A stretch of 64,000 bases of DNA, from the NCBI RefSeq assembly GCF_011378855.1, contig NZ_WTLB01000011.1, positions 1 to 64,000 of the forward strand. Direction: 5' to 3'. The first letter of the stretch is position 1, and every line of letters starts with the position of its first letter. Below are positions 43,647-55,083 of this stretch, piece after piece. This DNA comes from Pseudoalteromonas sp. Z1A8. GTDB lineage: Bacteria; Pseudomonadota; Gammaproteobacteria; Enterobacterales; Alteromonadaceae. Both the position numbers and the translations under genes were made by a program. The notes beneath the pieces were generated by a model. The model searched no databases. It worked only from the letters and a program-made list of their open reading frames with translations, and had not been told where the DNA came from.

Positions 43647-45722
43647 ATGAATAAAGTAACAATGGCCGCTGCGAGCATTGCGCTTGCACTTGGTTTAGTA
43701 GGTTGTGGTGAAAAACAACAAGAAGCTAAAGTAACCGACGCTCCAGTAGTAACAGCACCTGCTGAAAAACCACTAGAGCTTGGTATTGAATTAGCCAATA
43801 TGGATAGTTCAGTACGTGCACAAGACGATTTTTACTACCATGTAAACGGTGAGTGGCTAGCAAAAACTGAAATACCGGGTGATAAATCTAACTACGGTTC
43901 TTTCTCGCAGTTATATGATGAGTCGCAAAAAGCGATGAAAATAGCCCTTGAAAGTGCAGCCGCTAACAAAGCCGCTGCAAAAGGCAGCGATGAGTACAAA
44001 ATCGGTGCATTTTATAAAAGCTACATGAATCAAGCTGCTCGTAATGAGCTAGGTATTACGCCATTACAACCGTCATTAGATACAATTGATAGCGTTAAAT
44101 CTAAAGCTGATTTAGTGGGGTTAATGGCTAAAATTCAAAAACAAGGCGGTACTTTACCGTTTGGTTGGTTTGTAAATAATGATGCTAAAAACTCAAGCGA
44201 GTATGCACTGTACTTATCTCAGTCTGGCCTTGGTTTACCAGATCGTGATTATTACTTAAAAGATGACGAAAAATTCACTAAAATTCGAGCTTCTTACGAG
44301 CAATATATTACTGATGTTTTAGCAAAGTCAGGCGTTAAAAATGCAGCAGAAGCTGCTAAGAGCGTACTTGCATTTGAAAAAACACTAGCTGATGCACAGT
44401 GGAGCCGCGTGCAAAGCCGTGATGCAACTAAGTCTTATAACAAGATGACAGTAGCAGATGCAAGCAAGTTGATGGGGGACCTTGATTTAGCTGCATTCTT
44501 TAAAGATGCTGGTGTGAGTGCAAGTGACATTATTGTACGCCAACCTAGCTATTTAGAAGCGCTTGCTACTATTTACAAAGACACTGATTTAGCAACGTGG
44601 AAAAACTACTTAAAATTCCATTTTGTAAGTGGTTATGCAGAGCTACTTAGCGAAGATTTAGTTAATCTTAATTTTGACTTTTACAGCACAACACTTCGTG
44701 GCGTAGAAGAACAAGCACCTCTTTGGAAGCAAGCGGTTGATGCATCTAACAGTGTACTTGGTGAAATTTTAGGTAAGGTATACGTTAAAGATAACTTCCC
44801 GCCAGAAGCTAAAGCACGCATGGAAGAGTTGGTTGATAACGTAATTAAAGGTTACGGTGTTGCTATTGAAAACCTTGAGTGGATGAGCCCTGAAACAAAG
44901 CTTGCAGCGAAAGAAAAACTAGACAAATTCACACCTAAAATTGGTTACCCAGATACGTGGAAAGACTACTCTGAGCTAGAGATTAGCTCAGATGAGTTAG
45001 TAGGTAATTACATCCGTTATAGCGAATGGGCATACGCAGACATGATCGCAAAATTGGGCAAACCAGTTGATCGTTCTGAGTGGCACATGACTCCGCAAAC
45101 AGTAAATGCGTATTACAACCCAGTAAACAATGAAATTGTATTTCCAGCCGCAATTTTACAACCGCCATTCTTTAATTTAGAAGCGGATGATGCAGTAAAC
45201 TACGGTGCAATTGGCGCAGTAATTGGGCATGAGCTTGGTCATGGTTTTGACGACCAAGGCGCTAAATACGACGGTGACGGTAACTTACGTAACTGGTGGA
45301 GTGAGACTGACCTTAAGCAATTTGAAGAGCGTACAGCGGCTTTAGTTGCACAGTATAATGAATATAAACCTTTTGAAGATGCAAGTGTTAATGGCGAGCT
45401 AACGCTTGGCGAAAACATTGGTGACTTAGGTGGCTTAACCGTTGCGCATAAAGCATATATGCTGTCTTTAGGTGATAAAAAATCACCAGTGATTGATGGT
45501 TACACAGGCGATCAACGCTTCTTTATGGGTTGGTCACAAATTTGGCGTCGTAACTATCGCGATGAAGAGTTACGTAATCGTTTATTAACAGACCCTCATT
45601 CACCAAGCCACTACCGTGTAATCGGTATCTTGTCGAATATGCCTGAATTTTACGAAGCGTTTGACGTAAAAGAAGGCGACAAAATGTATATCAAACCAGA
45701 AGACCGTGTAAAAATCTGGTAA
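43647..45722 (+). CDS. M13 family zinc metallopeptidase (PepO/neprilysin-like) lipoprotein
   Basis: A 691-residue secreted peptidase. It begins with a lipoprotein signal, lipobox LVGC (Cys20), followed by an Ala/Pro/Glu-rich linker, then the M13 N-terminal domain (DDFYYHVNGEWL) and the catalytic domain with HExxH in IGHELGHGFDDQGA, the third zinc ligand in GENIGDLGGL, and NAYYNP plus the C-terminal H-x-P-S-x-x-R-V. All catalytic residues are present. It probably degrades peptides in the periplasm or at the outer membrane. A strong terminator follows. Confidence 0.93.
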   Translation: MNKVTMAAASIALALGLVGCGEKQQEAKVTDAPVVTAPAEKPLELGIELANMDSSVRAQDDFYYHVNGEWLAKTEIPGDKSNYGSFSQLYDESQKAMKIALESAAANKAAAKGSDEYKIGAFYKSYMNQAARNELGITPLQPSLDTIDSVKSKADLVGLMAKIQKQGGTLPFGWFVNNDAKNSSEYALYLSQSGLGLPDRDYYLKDDEKFTKIRASYEQYITDVLAKSGVKNAAEAAKSVLAFEKTLADAQWSRVQSRDATKSYNKMTVADASKLMGDLDLAAFFKDAGVSASDIIVRQPSYLEALATIYKDTDLATWKNYLKFHFVSGYAELLSEDLVNLNFDFYSTTLRGVEEQAPLWKQAVDASNSVLGEILGKVYVKDNFPPEAKARMEELVDNVIKGYGVAIENLEWMSPETKLAAKEKLDKFTPKIGYPDTWKDYSELEISSDELVGNYIRYSEWAYADMIAKLGKPVDRSEWHMTPQTVNAYYNPVNNEIVFPAAILQPPFFNLEADDAVNYGAIGAVIGHELGHGFDDQGAKYDGDGNLRNWWSETDLKQFEERTAALVAQYNEYKPFEDASVNGELTLGENIGDLGGLTVAHKAYMLSLGDKKSPVIDGYTGDQRFFMGWSQIWRRNYRDEELRNRLLTDPHSPSHYRVIGILSNMPEFYEAFDVKEGDKMYIKPEDRVKIW

Positions 45723-45740
45723 TTACATTTTATAAATAAC

Positions 45741-45775
45741 AAAAACCAGTAAGTCTTTAGCTTACTGGTTTTTTT
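45741..45775 (+). terminator. Rho-independent terminator after the M13 peptidase
   Basis: AAAAACCAGTAAG (45741-45753) and CTTACTGGTTTTT (45761-45773) form a perfect 13-bp stem with a 7-nt loop and a T run. Confidence 0.93.
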
Positions 45776-45810
45776 GTATCTTGAATTTGTAAATAACCTG
45801 AACTATGGAT

Positions 45811-45935
45811 AATAAATCTATCTCAAGCAGCTATTTTCAGCGCTAACTGCGTTGAATTTACTTGCAATAGGCCAGCTATTGACGCGTAAATTCGCCTTGT
45901 TTTCACTAAAAATATCTGGCTAGAGAAAATAAATT
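45811..45935. repeat. Long imperfect hairpin element
   Basis: A nested inverted repeat about 125 bp long: CAATAG/CTATTG (45865-45870, 45876-45881) inside GAATTTAC/GTAAATTC (45854-45861, 45886-45893), with outer arms about 45820-45840 and 45903-45925 that match imperfectly (TATTTTCAG against CTAAAAATA). It has no reading frame and no T tail. I see only one copy here; such structures are often dispersed palindromic repeats. Confidence 0.55.
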
Positions 45936-45998
45936 TAAATATCACCATGATTCAATACGTTAATAAATCTCTTAACCAGAGTCCAGGTTAAATAAGCT

Positions 45999-47066
45999 TT
46001 AGCTCATCAAGCGCTCATGCATCCACTGCTCGTTACTGAGTATGTTTTTATAAAGTGCGAGTTGGTTTTGTGCTCGCTCTAAATTATGATCTGCATGAGC
46101 CACTTTAAAATAAACATCGTTATTTAAGTAATCAGTCAAAAAGCGCACACTGAGCATGAGCGGCATTATTTTAGCGCCTAATAATAAGCTTTCTCGCTCT
46201 AGTGTACTCATGCTACTTTTTAATGGTGCTACATAGCCTTTAACAATGGCTGAAAATATATCTTTTCGAATAACAACGTTGTGTAAGTTTGTTGAATCCT
46301 CAGCTTCGGGGGAGCAAAATGTACGTACCATGTCACCAAAATCATAAAGCCAAAACCCAGCCATACAGGTATCTAAATCAATAACCGCTTTTGCTTTATG
46401 GGTTGTACTACAAAACAACATATTATTTATTTTTGTATCGTTATGGCAAACCCTAAGCGGTATGTGCTGGGTAATGTTATTAAGTTCGGTAATTAAATGC
46501 TGCTGCGATAAGCAATATTTTATTTCGTCAGCGCAGTGCTTTACTCTATTAATTATATTGTTAGTGATTGCGGTATTTAGTTGCTCAAAGCGCATAGCTA
46601 AGTTATGAAAATCAGGAATGACAGTATGCAGTTGTTGTGCATCAAAATCTTGTAAAGCATTAGCAAATACGCCAAAAGCGTAAGCTGCTTGCTCACTCTG
46701 TTGCGCATTTTTAATAACGTCTTCGCTGTAGCTGTTACTTATATAATTTAGTACACGATAGTGTTCGTTATCTATTTCTATTAAGTATTCGCGGTTGTAC
46801 GTGGCTATATGCTTGATTACTTCAAGAGGATAATTGTTTTGTAGTTGTTTAGTATTTAAATGCTGCTCAATTAGTTGTGCATTACTAACTAGCTGAGCAG
46901 GGTGTTTAAATACTTCGGTATTAAGTTTTTGCACAATGAACTGCTCATCAGTATTTTTAAGTAGCCATGTGCTATTTATATGGCCGCTACCAATCACACT
47001 AAGTTGAGTAAACTCAGGATTTAAAGCGAGTAGCTCACTTAATTTATACTGTACAGACGTGTGCAT
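45999..47066 (-). CDS. APH-fold kinase, N-acetylhexosamine-kinase-like
   Basis: A 355-residue phosphotransferase of the aminoglycoside/choline kinase fold. The N terminus with GSGHINSTW and the Q-K-L-N-T-E-V-F-K-H-P stretch, the catalytic loop CHNDTKINNMLF and the metal-binding VIDLDTCM look like the N-acetylhexosamine 1-kinase (NahK) branch; homoserine-kinase-like members are the alternative. It lies 14 bp downstream of mutT on the same strand, probably cotranscribed. Substrate not proven. Confidence 0.75.
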   Translation of the reverse strand: MHTSVQYKLSELLALNPEFTQLSVIGSGHINSTWLLKNTDEQFIVQKLNTEVFKHPAQLVSNAQLIEQHLNTKQLQNNYPLEVIKHIATYNREYLIEIDNEHYRVLNYISNSYSEDVIKNAQQSEQAAYAFGVFANALQDFDAQQLHTVIPDFHNLAMRFEQLNTAITNNIINRVKHCADEIKYCLSQQHLITELNNITQHIPLRVCHNDTKINNMLFCSTTHKAKAVIDLDTCMAGFWLYDFGDMVRTFCSPEAEDSTNLHNVVIRKDIFSAIVKGYVAPLKSSMSTLERESLLLGAKIMPLMLSVRFLTDYLNNDVYFKVAHADHNLERAQNQLALYKNILSNEQWMHERLMS

Positions 47067-47080
47067 TGTGACTCACTTAA

Positions 47081-47479
47081 TTATGCGTATCGGGCAACTA
47101 TCTTTTCGATAATTTCAGCATTCGCTTCAGGAAAGTCATAATTTTCTAATTCACTAATGGCTACCCATTCACTAGGTTGCCCTTCAGCGCCATGTGCTTC
47201 GCCGCTAAAGTTACTAACTACATGTACGTCTAGCTTAACGCATTTATCGCCGTAGTCATGTTCAATAACCATAAGTTGACTAGAGCTGTGAATTGTTAGT
47301 CCAACTTCTTCAATAAGCTCGCGCTTAAGCGCAACAAAAACACTCTCGCCTGCTTCTACTTTACCACCAGGAAATTCCCATAAACCGCCTTGATGTTGTT
47401 CAGCTGCGCGTTTACAAATGAATATAGCGTTATTTTTCTTAATAACACCAACAGCTACATGTACAATTTCTATAGTCAT
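47081..47479 (-). CDS. mutT: 8-oxo-dGTP diphosphatase MutT
   Basis: A Nudix hydrolase that removes oxidised dGTP from the nucleotide pool, preventing A-to-C mutations. The 132-residue protein has the full Nudix box from Gly39 to Leu61 (G-x5-E-x7-REL-x-EE-x-GL) and the LWEFPGGK lead-in typical of MutT. Position directly after secA on the same strand matches the secA-mutT order of E. coli; a terminator separates them. Confidence 0.93.
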   Translation of the reverse strand: MTIEIVHVAVGVIKKNNAIFICKRAAEQHQGGLWEFPGGKVEAGESVFVALKRELIEEVGLTIHSSSQLMVIEHDYGDKCVKLDVHVVSNFSGEAHGAEGQPSEWVAISELENYDFPEANAEIIEKIVARYA

Positions 47480-47495
47480 TACTTTAAAACTCCAT

Positions 47496-47525
47496 AAAAA
47501 AAGCGACGCTAGCGCCGCTTTTTAA
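47496..47525 (-). terminator. Terminator between secA and mutT
   Basis: AAAAAGCG-A-CGC (about 47499-47510) pairs with GCG-C-CGCTTTTT (47513-47524) with one A-C mismatch; on the minus strand it is followed by a T run. It lies 22 bp beyond the secA stop. Confidence 0.8.
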
Positions 47526-47546
47526 TAAGCTAATGACAATATTGGG

Positions 47547-50261
47547 CTATTTTAATTTACCGCAACATTGTTTGAATTTTTGACCTGATTTACAAGGACA
47601 AGGGTCATTACGACCTACTTTTGGTTCTGTACGAGCCATTACAGTAGCTGTCTCTGGCTCTGGCGCTTCGCCACCTACTTGCTCAGCTTCTTCATGTTGG
47701 TATTCGCGAGGAGCATTTTCACTTTTACGGTGTTGCTCTTCTACTTTTTCAACATCTTCTTCAGCACGTACTTGTACTTTACTTAGGATGCTTACAACAT
47801 CTACTTTTAAGTTTTCAAGCATTTCAGAAAACAGCTCAAACGATTCACGCTTATACTCTTGCTTAGGATTCTTTTGCGCGTAACCACGTAAATGAATACC
47901 TTGGCGTAAGTGATCCATAGCAGCAAGATGATCTTTCCAATGCTGATCAAGGCTTTGTAGCATAATCGCTTTTTCGAATTGACGTAAAACAGAATCGCCA
48001 ACTTGCTCTTCTTTTTGCTTGTATGACTGCTCAACAGCTTCTTCGATACGCTCACGAAGTTTTTCTTCGTATAGCTTATTGTCATCAGCTAACCACTGAG
48101 TGATTGGTAGCTCAATTAAGAAGTCTTGTTTTAAACGCTCTTCAAGTCCAGGAATATCCCACATTTCAGCAAGGCTTTGCGGTGCAATGTACTGGTCAAT
48201 AACACTAGCAAGAACATCACCACGGATTGCAGTAATAGTTTCTGAAATATCGCCTTCTTCAAGTAGCTCGTTGCGTTGAGAGTAAACAACACGACGTTGA
48301 TCGTTTGCTACATCATCGTACTCAAGTAACTGCTTACGAACATCAAAGTTACGTGCTTCTACTTTACGCTGTGCATTTTCAATCGCACGGTTTACCCATG
48401 GATGTTCAATTGCTTCACCGCGTTGCATACCTAGTTTACGCATCATGTTAGTCATGCGCTCACCAGCGAAGATACGCATTAGTGCATCATCCATCGATAG
48501 GTAGAAACGGCTAGAGCCAGCATCACCTTGACGACCAGAACGACCACGTAATTGGTTATCTATACGACGAGATTCATGGCGTTCAGTACCAATGATATGT
48601 AAACCGCCAGCATCAATTACAGCATCATGGCGAATTTTCCAAGCAGCTTTAATTTCAGCTATTTGTTCATCAGTTGGGTTTTCAAGTTTTTCAACTTCAC
48701 TGTTCCAGTTACCACCTAGCACGATATCAGTACCACGACCGGCCATGTTAGTTGCAATTGTTACAGTACCTGGTAGGCCAGCGTCTGAAACGATATCAGC
48801 TTCTTGCGCATGAAACTTAGCATTAAGCACGTTGTGCTTAATTTTTTCTTTGCGTAAATACTGCGATAAATACTCAGAGCTTTCAATCGAAATAGTACCT
48901 ACAAGTACGGGTTGTCCGCGGTCCTGACAGTCTTTAATATCAATTAAAATAGCTTCGTATTTTTCTTCTTGCGTTAGGTAAACTAAGTCAGCGCGATCAT
49001 CACGAACCATCGGCTTATTAGTTGGCATAACAACCGTATCTAGGCCATAGATAGATTGAAACTCAAAAGCTTCAGTATCGGCAGTACCTGTCATACCTGC
49101 TAGCGTTTCGTATAAACGGAAGTAGTTTTGGAATGTAATAGAGGCAAGTGTTTGGTTTTCGTTCTGAATTTTTACACCTTCTTTAGCTTCAACAGCTTGG
49201 TGTAAACCTTCTGACCAACGACGACCTTCCATTGAACGACCAGTATGCTCATCGATAATGATTACTTCGTTTTCTTTTACAACGTAATCAACATCTTTTT
49301 GGTATAGCTTGTGAGCACGAAGAGCAGCATAAACATGGCTTAGTAGCGTAATGCTAGCTGCTGAATAAAGCGAATCGCCTTCTTCAATTAAGCCGCGCTC
49401 GGTAAGTAACTCTTCTACTTTAATTTGCCCACGTTCTGTTAAATGAACTTGCTTAGACTTTTCATCAATAGTGTAATCGCCGTCGCCTTCAACACCTTCT
49501 TCGTCTTCTTTTTCTTGAAGCTCAAGTAAAGGAACGATGGTGTTTATTTCAGTATATAGCTCAGAGCTGTCCTCAGCTGGGCCTGAAATAATAAGTGGCG
49601 TACGTGCTTCATCAATTAAGATTGAATCCACTTCATCGACTACAGCATAAAATAATGGACGCTGAACACGTTCATCAATGCTAAAAGCCATATTATCGCG
49701 AAGGTAGTCAAAACCAAATTCGTTATTTGTACCGTACGTAATGTCCGCAGTATAAGCTAGCTTCTTCTGCTGTGGCATCATACCCGGTACGTTACAGCCT
49801 ACAGTAAGGCCTAAAAATTCAAATAACGCACGATTGGTTTCAGCATCACGTTTAGCAAGGTAGTCATTCACGGTAATTACGTGAACACCTTTGCCTGTTA
49901 AGCCGTTTAAATAAGCGGGTAGGGTAGCTGTTAGTGTTTTACCTTCACCGGTACGCATTTCTGCAATGCGACCTTGATGTAAAACCATACCACCTAATAG
50001 CTGTACGTCGAAATGACGCATGCCATTTACACGCTTTGACGCTTCACGTACCACAGCAAAAGCTTCAGGTAGAATGTCGTCAAGGCTTTGTCCGTTATCG
50101 TAACGTTCTCTAAACTCAGCTGTTTTAGCTCTTAAATCTTCATCAGAAAGCGCTTCAAGTTGCGCTTCTAGCGCGTTTACTAGCGCGACCGTCTTTCTTA
50201 AGTTTTTAATAGTGCGGTCATTGCGACTACCAAAAAGCTTGGTAAATAAATTAGATATCAT
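47547..50261 (-). CDS. secA: Preprotein translocase ATPase SecA
   Basis: The motor of Sec-dependent protein export. The 904-residue protein has the Q-motif and Walker A MRTGEGKT (about residue 102), [19 protein letters not shown], the second nucleotide fold with [10 protein letters not shown], the helical scaffold and the C-terminal zinc-binding tail [14 protein letters not shown] that contacts SecB. Length matches E. coli SecA (901). No secM gene lies upstream; instead the 150-bp leader holds two strong hairpins. Confidence 0.97.
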   Translation of the reverse strand: MISNLFTKLFGSRNDRTIKNLRKTVALVNALEAQLEALSDEDLRAKTAEFRERYDNGQSLDDILPEAFAVVREASKRVNGMRHFDVQLLGGMVLHQGRIAEMRTGEGKTLTATLPAYLNGLTGKGVHVITVNDYLAKRDAETNRALFEFLGLTVGCNVPGMMPQQKKLAYTADITYGTNNEFGFDYLRDNMAFSIDERVQRPLFYAVVDEVDSILIDEARTPLIISGPAEDSSELYTEINTIVPLLELQEKEDEEGVEGDGDYTIDEKSKQVHLTERGQIKVEELLTERGLIEEGDSLYSAASITLLSHVYAALRAHKLYQKDVDYVVKENEVIIIDEHTGRSMEGRRWSEGLHQAVEAKEGVKIQNENQTLASITFQNYFRLYETLAGMTGTADTEAFEFQSIYGLDTVVMPTNKPMVRDDRADLVYLTQEEKYEAILIDIKDCQDRGQPVLVGTISIESSEYLSQYLRKEKIKHNVLNAKFHAQEADIVSDAGLPGTVTIATNMAGRGTDIVLGGNWNSEVEKLENPTDEQIAEIKAAWKIRHDAVIDAGGLHIIGTERHESRRIDNQLRGRSGRQGDAGSSRFYLSMDDALMRIFAGERMTNMMRKLGMQRGEAIEHPWVNRAIENAQRKVEARNFDVRKQLLEYDDVANDQRRVVYSQRNELLEEGDISETITAIRGDVLASVIDQYIAPQSLAEMWDIPGLEERLKQDFLIELPITQWLADDNKLYEEKLRERIEEAVEQSYKQKEEQVGDSVLRQFEKAIMLQSLDQHWKDHLAAMDHLRQGIHLRGYAQKNPKQEYKRESFELFSEMLENLKVDVVSILSKVQVRAEEDVEKVEEQHRKSENAPREYQHEEAEQVGGEAPEPETATVMARTEPKVGRNDPCPCKSGQKFKQCCGKLK

Positions 50262-50290
50262 GATAAAACCGTTACAATGTATTCTTTGTC

Positions 50291-50423
50291 AGCCGAGTAT
50301 CGGCTAACCCATTTTTAACAATTGGTAATTAATATGTGCTTTTAAGTAACACTTAGAACATATTAATTAGCAATTTTGTATTAAACCGTTCAAAAAGAAC
50401 TGTTTATTACGTGCGCTACTATA
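50291..50423 (-). promoter_or_regulatory. Promoter region and hairpin-rich leader of secA
   Basis: On the minus strand a TATAGT -10 candidate (50418-50423) would start transcription near 50411. The leader then contains an 18-bp inverted repeat with 17 matches (50320-50337 and 50358-50375, core TAATTAATATGT/ACATATTAATTA) with an inner TAAGT/ACTTA stem, and closer to secA a perfect AGCCGA-GTA-TCGGCT hairpin (50291-50305) about 30 bp from the start codon. The rest of 50262-50633 shows an imperfect hairpin at 50584-50620 downstream of the chemoreceptor gene and nothing else. Confidence 0.5.
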
Positions 50424-50633
50424 CCAGACTCTGGCAAACAACAAACTATCTCAATAAAAAGATCTGTGTATAAAATCGAAAAATTTGATCTGGTTCGTAA
50501 AAATAACTTTGTATTACTCAATTACAATAAAAATAGCAGCGAACTGTAAAGATATGGTGCTAAATAAATTTAAAACAAGGGTTATAGTTGAGCTTAAATT
50601 TTGCACTTAAGCACAGCTATAAAATGAGTGTTT

Positions 50634-52661
50634 TTATAATTTAAATTGATTAACCGTTTTGTTAAGCGCCGCAGCTAAATCACTTAAATCGCGAGCTTCG
50701 TCAGCGAGCGTATGCGCATGGTCAGCGGTACTGTTCACTAAGTTGTTAATTGCCGAAAGGCTCGTATTAACATCCTCAGCAACGACTGTTTGCTCCTCAG
50801 TGGAGGTGGCTATTTGATGACTTTGGTCTTGTACTTTAGTAACCGACTGCGCAATGTTGTGCAAAGAGCTAAGTACTTCTTTAGTTTGAAGCACTGAACT
50901 CTCGGTTTGGTCTTGCCCTTGTTGCATCATCACTGAGGCTTGCTGTGCTATTTGCTGCAAGCGCGAAATCATATTGCGAATATCGTCTGTTGATTCTTGT
51001 GTGCGACTTGCTAGTGAGCGTACTTCATCCGCAACAACGGCAAAGCCTCGACCGTGTTCGCCAGCTCGTGCTGCTTCAATAGCGGCATTAAGTGCAAGTA
51101 AATTGGTTTGATCGGCAATTGAGTTAATTACATCGACTAATGCTCCAATGTTATTACTTTCCTGTTCAAGGCCCGCAACTACTTTAGATGCTTCACCAAT
51201 ATGTAGTGCAAGTTCAGTCATTACTTTTTGTGCTTGCGTAGAGCGGCTAGCACCTTCTGCAGTGATTGCTTGTACTTCTTCAGCTGCGTTATTTGTATGT
51301 TGTGCATTACGTGATATTTCAAGTACGGTAGTTGCCATTTCAGTCACTGCTGCACTTACACTATCAACTTGCTGCTTTTCTTGCTGAATTTCAGAATTAG
51401 TTTGCTCAGAAACTCGTCTCAGTTGAGCTGCTGCGTTGCTTAGTTGCTCTGCTTGGGCTGCGGTTTCGAGCATCATGGCGCGTAACTTATCAATAAACGT
51501 ATTCATGTGATTGGCCAGTTGGCCGACTTCATCTTGGCTATCAATATCAATTTTTTGAGTAAGATCGCCTTCGCCCGATGCTATATCACGCATAATGTGT
51601 GTAAGCGTTGTAATGGGTTTTGAAATCATATGGGTAGCCCATAAAATCATGGCTAATATAATAATTAAGATAATAATTACTGCAGTTGTTGTTGCAGTTA
51701 CTGCGGCATTTACGGGCGCTTCAATCATACTAGTTGGAATAAGTAAGCCTACATACCAATCTATATAAGGCTGCTCTAGTTGTAAACGATGGTAAACCAC
51801 ATAAAATTGCTCGCCTTTAAAAGTAACCATTTGGCTGCCTTTAAGGTTATTTCGCATTTGTGTGTTTAACTCTTTAAAGCCTGCGGTATCTGTAAATTGT
51901 TGTTCAAGCGCATCGAGCCCTTCTTTACCGTTTGCGCCTTCATCTGTGATTGAAAGCTTATGGCCAGTGGCTTTTGAAAAGTGCACCACTTTTTGATTAC
52001 CATCTAGTAAAAAGCCATAACCTTGGCCGTTAAAGCGAATATTTTCGACCATGTCGTTAATTTTGTTTAATTGTAAATCAACACCGCCCATACCAATGAG
52101 TTTACGCTGTATATTATAAACAGGTTGTTGTACTACAGCAGATGCTACGCCTGTGGTTAAGTCAACCGAAATAGGGCCTACATAAAGCTTATTAACCTGT
52201 ATGGCTTCTTGCCACCAACCACGTTTGTAGGCGTAATAAGGCTGGCCGTTATAATGACTTGTGCGTTCATTTTCTTTAAAGTATTCACCAGTGGTTGCTG
52301 AAGCAAAAAAGGCAGATAGGATATTCTCATCGTTTGAACTTAAACGCACAAAATCTTGGTTTACTTCGTTGTAACCAGGCGCACTTTCAAGTGCTTGATC
52401 GCGAGTATCCCAATTTTCAAAAAAGTTGATTAAATGCGGGTTATTAACAAAGGTTGATACCATTTTACCGTACATTGCAAAGTAGCTTTGCATTGAAAGT
52501 TGCTCGGTCTGTAGATAACTTTGCGCTTCGTTCTCTATATTTTCTCGGGAGAGATTGGCAATATGTTTAACAAAAAATGTTGATGCGATAATTAGTAAAA
52601 CGGTAATTGTTCCACCAATCAATAATAATATTTTCTTCCGTAATGATAAATTATTTAGCAT
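50634..52661 (-). CDS. Methyl-accepting chemotaxis protein with dCache sensor
   Basis: A 675-residue chemoreceptor: membrane helix about residues 11-32, a long periplasmic double-Cache domain (about 35-320) with YYAYKRGWW and [12 protein letters not shown] segments, second helix about 325-345, HAMP (about 345-400), and the signalling hairpin tip [21 protein letters not shown]. No C-terminal methylation pentapeptide is seen. dCache domains commonly bind amino acids or other small metabolites; the nearby histidine genes do not prove a ligand. Monocistronic. Confidence 0.93.
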   Translation of the reverse strand: MLNNLSLRKKILLLIGGTITVLLIIASTFFVKHIANLSRENIENEAQSYLQTEQLSMQSYFAMYGKMVSTFVNNPHLINFFENWDTRDQALESAPGYNEVNQDFVRLSSNDENILSAFFASATTGEYFKENERTSHYNGQPYYAYKRGWWQEAIQVNKLYVGPISVDLTTGVASAVVQQPVYNIQRKLIGMGGVDLQLNKINDMVENIRFNGQGYGFLLDGNQKVVHFSKATGHKLSITDEGANGKEGLDALEQQFTDTAGFKELNTQMRNNLKGSQMVTFKGEQFYVVYHRLQLEQPYIDWYVGLLIPTSMIEAPVNAAVTATTTAVIIILIIILAMILWATHMISKPITTLTHIMRDIASGEGDLTQKIDIDSQDEVGQLANHMNTFIDKLRAMMLETAAQAEQLSNAAAQLRRVSEQTNSEIQQEKQQVDSVSAAVTEMATTVLEISRNAQHTNNAAEEVQAITAEGASRSTQAQKVMTELALHIGEASKVVAGLEQESNNIGALVDVINSIADQTNLLALNAAIEAARAGEHGRGFAVVADEVRSLASRTQESTDDIRNMISRLQQIAQQASVMMQQGQDQTESSVLQTKEVLSSLHNIAQSVTKVQDQSHQIATSTEEQTVVAEDVNTSLSAINNLVNSTADHAHTLADEARDLSDLAAALNKTVNQFKL

Positions 52662-52769
52662 GAGTGCACGTATTTTTATTATTTATGAAATTATATCTAA
52701 TCATATATTACTGAAAATCTCTATAAAGTTAGATAAAAAGCACTAATTATGCGTTTAAAATGAAGGGTT

Positions 52770-53549
52770 ATGCAAAAAATGGAAATTAAAGCTAATAAAT
52801 TAGTAGTATTAGGTGCAGGTTGGTTAGGGCATGCTTTATGCGTAAGTGCACAAAAAGTGGCTTGGCAAGTACAAGGTACACATAGAACGGATGTACATGA
52901 GTTCAACTTTGAGCGTCAATTTGCACTTGAAAATGGACAATTAGTGCATCAAGTTGATTTACAAGATGCTTATTGGGTTTGTGCTATTCCACCACGCAGC
53001 AGGTACAGTGAAAGTAACTACCCTGAAACACTCACCGCAGCGCTTAAGCTTTCAAAAGAGTTAAACGCAAAAGGCTTTTTATTGTGCTCATCTACTGGGG
53101 TGTACGATCAAGAACCTGGTGTATACAGCGAAAGCAGTGATATTTCGTGTACTAACGAGCGACAAATAAAGCTTTATGAAGCAGAAGAGCAGGTACTTGA
53201 ACAAGATGGAAAAGTACTGCGCTTAGCTGGGCTATTAGGTCCAAATAGAGAACCAGGTCGTTTTGTTGCGGGAAAAGAGCTCAATACATCAAGTGAGCAA
53301 GTGGTAAATATGGTGCATCAACAAGATGTAATTAATGCCATTTTTGCGGTTATTGAACACTGGAATACAGGGCAAAGTATTTATAATGTAGTTAACCCTG
53401 CGCATCCAAAAAAAGCTGAATATTACGCATTAAAGTGTTCAGAACATGGTGGCGATTTACCACGCTTTACCAGTAATGATAAAGCTGAGCGCAAAGTTAT
53501 TGGCTCAGCTATTGAGGCGTTAGGTTTTACTTACCAGTATGGTATTTAA
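52770..53549 (+). CDS. NAD(P)-dependent epimerase/dehydratase-like protein, YeeZ-like
   Basis: A 259-residue Rossmann-fold protein with the nucleotide loop [10 protein letters not shown] near the N terminus, CAIPPRSR and the SSTGVY motif with a Tyr typical of extended SDRs. It resembles E. coli YeeZ, whose reaction is unknown. The 3' end overlaps hutH on the opposite strand by 4 bp. Two early methionines exist; the second (52779) is also a possible start. Confidence 0.8.
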   Translation: MQKMEIKANKLVVLGAGWLGHALCVSAQKVAWQVQGTHRTDVHEFNFERQFALENGQLVHQVDLQDAYWVCAIPPRSRYSESNYPETLTAALKLSKELNAKGFLLCSSTGVYDQEPGVYSESSDISCTNERQIKLYEAEEQVLEQDGKVLRLAGLLGPNREPGRFVAGKELNTSSEQVVNMVHQQDVINAIFAVIEHWNTGQSIYNVVNPAHPKKAEYYALKCSEHGGDLPRFTSNDKAERKVIGSAIEALGFTYQYGI

Positions 53550-55081
53550 TATGCTGAAGGTAGGGGACTGCACTTAATAAAGTCGCATAACTTACCCTCA
53601 CTTAGTAATGTATTGGCAGCTTCTATATCAGGTGCAAAGTAGCGGTCTTTATCGTAATAACTAACATGTTCGCGTAATAATGCTTTGGCGTTTTGCACTT
53701 TATCGGATGGTTCAAGCGGCTTTCTAAATTCTAGCCCTTGAACCGATGCTAACCATTCAATAGCTAAAACACCTTGGGTGTTATTGGCCATTTCACCCAA
53801 GCGCCTTGCTGCAAAGGTGGCCATAGAGACATGATCTTCTTGGTTTGCTGATGTTGGCAAGCTATCGACTGACGCGGGGTGTGCTAATGATTTGTTTTCT
53901 GAAGCAAGCGCAGCAGCGGTAACTTGAGCAATCATAAATCCTGAGTTTACGCCGCCGTTTTCAACTAAAAATGGCGGTAGTTTAGACAGGTTTGAATCGA
54001 TAAGTAATGCAATTCGCCTCTCTGCTAACGCACCAATTTCGGCAATAGCAATAGCGAGGTTGTCAGCTGCCATTGCCACTGGCTCTGCATGAAAATTTCC
54101 GCCCGATATAATATCGCCTACATCAGCAAACACTAGAGGATTATCGGTTACGCCGTTTGACTCGCATAACAATACTTCTGCGGCTTGGCGTATTTGCGTA
54201 AGGCAAGCACCTAATACTTGAGGTTGGCAGCGCAAGCAGTAAGGGTCTTGTACTTTTTCGCAATTAACATGGGAGTCACTAATTTGGGAGTGCGTATCGA
54301 GCAGCTCTCTAAACACTTTGGCTGTATCTATTTGCCCGCGTTGGCCACGAATTTCATGAATGCGTGCATCAAACGGAGCACGACTGCCCATTGCGGCTTC
54401 TATGCTTATAGAGCCAATAACACAGCTTTGTGCATATAAATCTTCCGCTCTAAATAGCCCTTGTAATGCAAACGCCGTAGACGCTTGTGTGCCGTTTAAT
54501 AAAGCTAAGCCTTCTTTTGCTGCAAGGGTAAGGGGCTCAAGCCCTGCTATTTTTAGCCCTTGTGCTGCGCTAATTATTTTTCCTTTATGTCGCATTTGGC
54601 CTTCAGCTAATAAAGGTAGACACATATGTGCAAGGGGGGCTAAATCGCCCGATGCTCCCACAGAGCCCTTTTTAGGCACGCATGGATATACTTCGCTACT
54701 AAGCAGCTGCATAAAAAATTGGATTACTTGCAGGCGAATACCCGAGTAGCCACGCGAAAGCGAGTTAGCTTTTAAGGTGATCATTAACCTTACTGTGCTG
54801 TCATCCATGTATTCGCCAATGCCTGCAGCGTGTGAAAGCACAATGGAGCGCTGTAATAATTCAAGTTCGTCGTCGGCTATTTTGGTATTGGCTAGTAACC
54901 CAAAGCCGGTGTTAATCCCGTATACGGTACGATGCTCATTTATTACATTTTGAACGGTTTGTGCACTTGCTGCTATTTGTGACTCGGCATGCTTTACAAG
55001 GCTTAACTTTACCGGTGAATTATTAATTTTTCTCAGTGTGTTTAAATCAAGTGAGCCTGGCGTGAGAGTAAGTTCGAACAT
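53546..55081 (-). CDS. hutH: Histidine ammonia-lyase
   Basis: First step of histidine breakdown, giving urocanate and ammonia. The roughly 511-residue protein has the Ala-Ser-Gly triad that forms the MIO cofactor in [15 protein letters not shown] and the conserved [11 protein letters not shown] stretch. Start chosen at ATG 55081, with AAGGA 6 bp upstream; an ATG two codons earlier overlaps hutU and abuts the ribosome site. It is the second gene of hutU-hutH, directly behind hutU. Confidence 0.95.
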   Translation of the reverse strand: MFELTLTPGSLDLNTLRKINNSPVKLSLVKHAESQIAASAQTVQNVINEHRTVYGINTGFGLLANTKIADDELELLQRSIVLSHAAGIGEYMDDSTVRLMITLKANSLSRGYSGIRLQVIQFFMQLLSSEVYPCVPKKGSVGASGDLAPLAHMCLPLLAEGQMRHKGKIISAAQGLKIAGLEPLTLAAKEGLALLNGTQASTAFALQGLFRAEDLYAQSCVIGSISIEAAMGSRAPFDARIHEIRGQRGQIDTAKVFRELLDTHSQISDSHVNCEKVQDPYCLRCQPQVLGACLTQIRQAAEVLLCESNGVTDNPLVFADVGDIISGGNFHAEPVAMAADNLAIAIAEIGALAERRIALLIDSNLSKLPPFLVENGGVNSGFMIAQVTAAALASENKSLAHPASVDSLPTSANQEDHVSMATFAARRLGEMANNTQGVLAIEWLASVQGLEFRKPLEPSDKVQNAKALLREHVSYYDKDRYFAPDIEAANTLLSEGKLCDFIKCSPLPSAY

Positions 55082-55083
55082 AA

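Noticed and set aside
50262..50411. A SecM-like arrest peptide upstream of secA
   Set aside because: No reading frame with a signal sequence or arrest motif is present in the leader on the secA strand.
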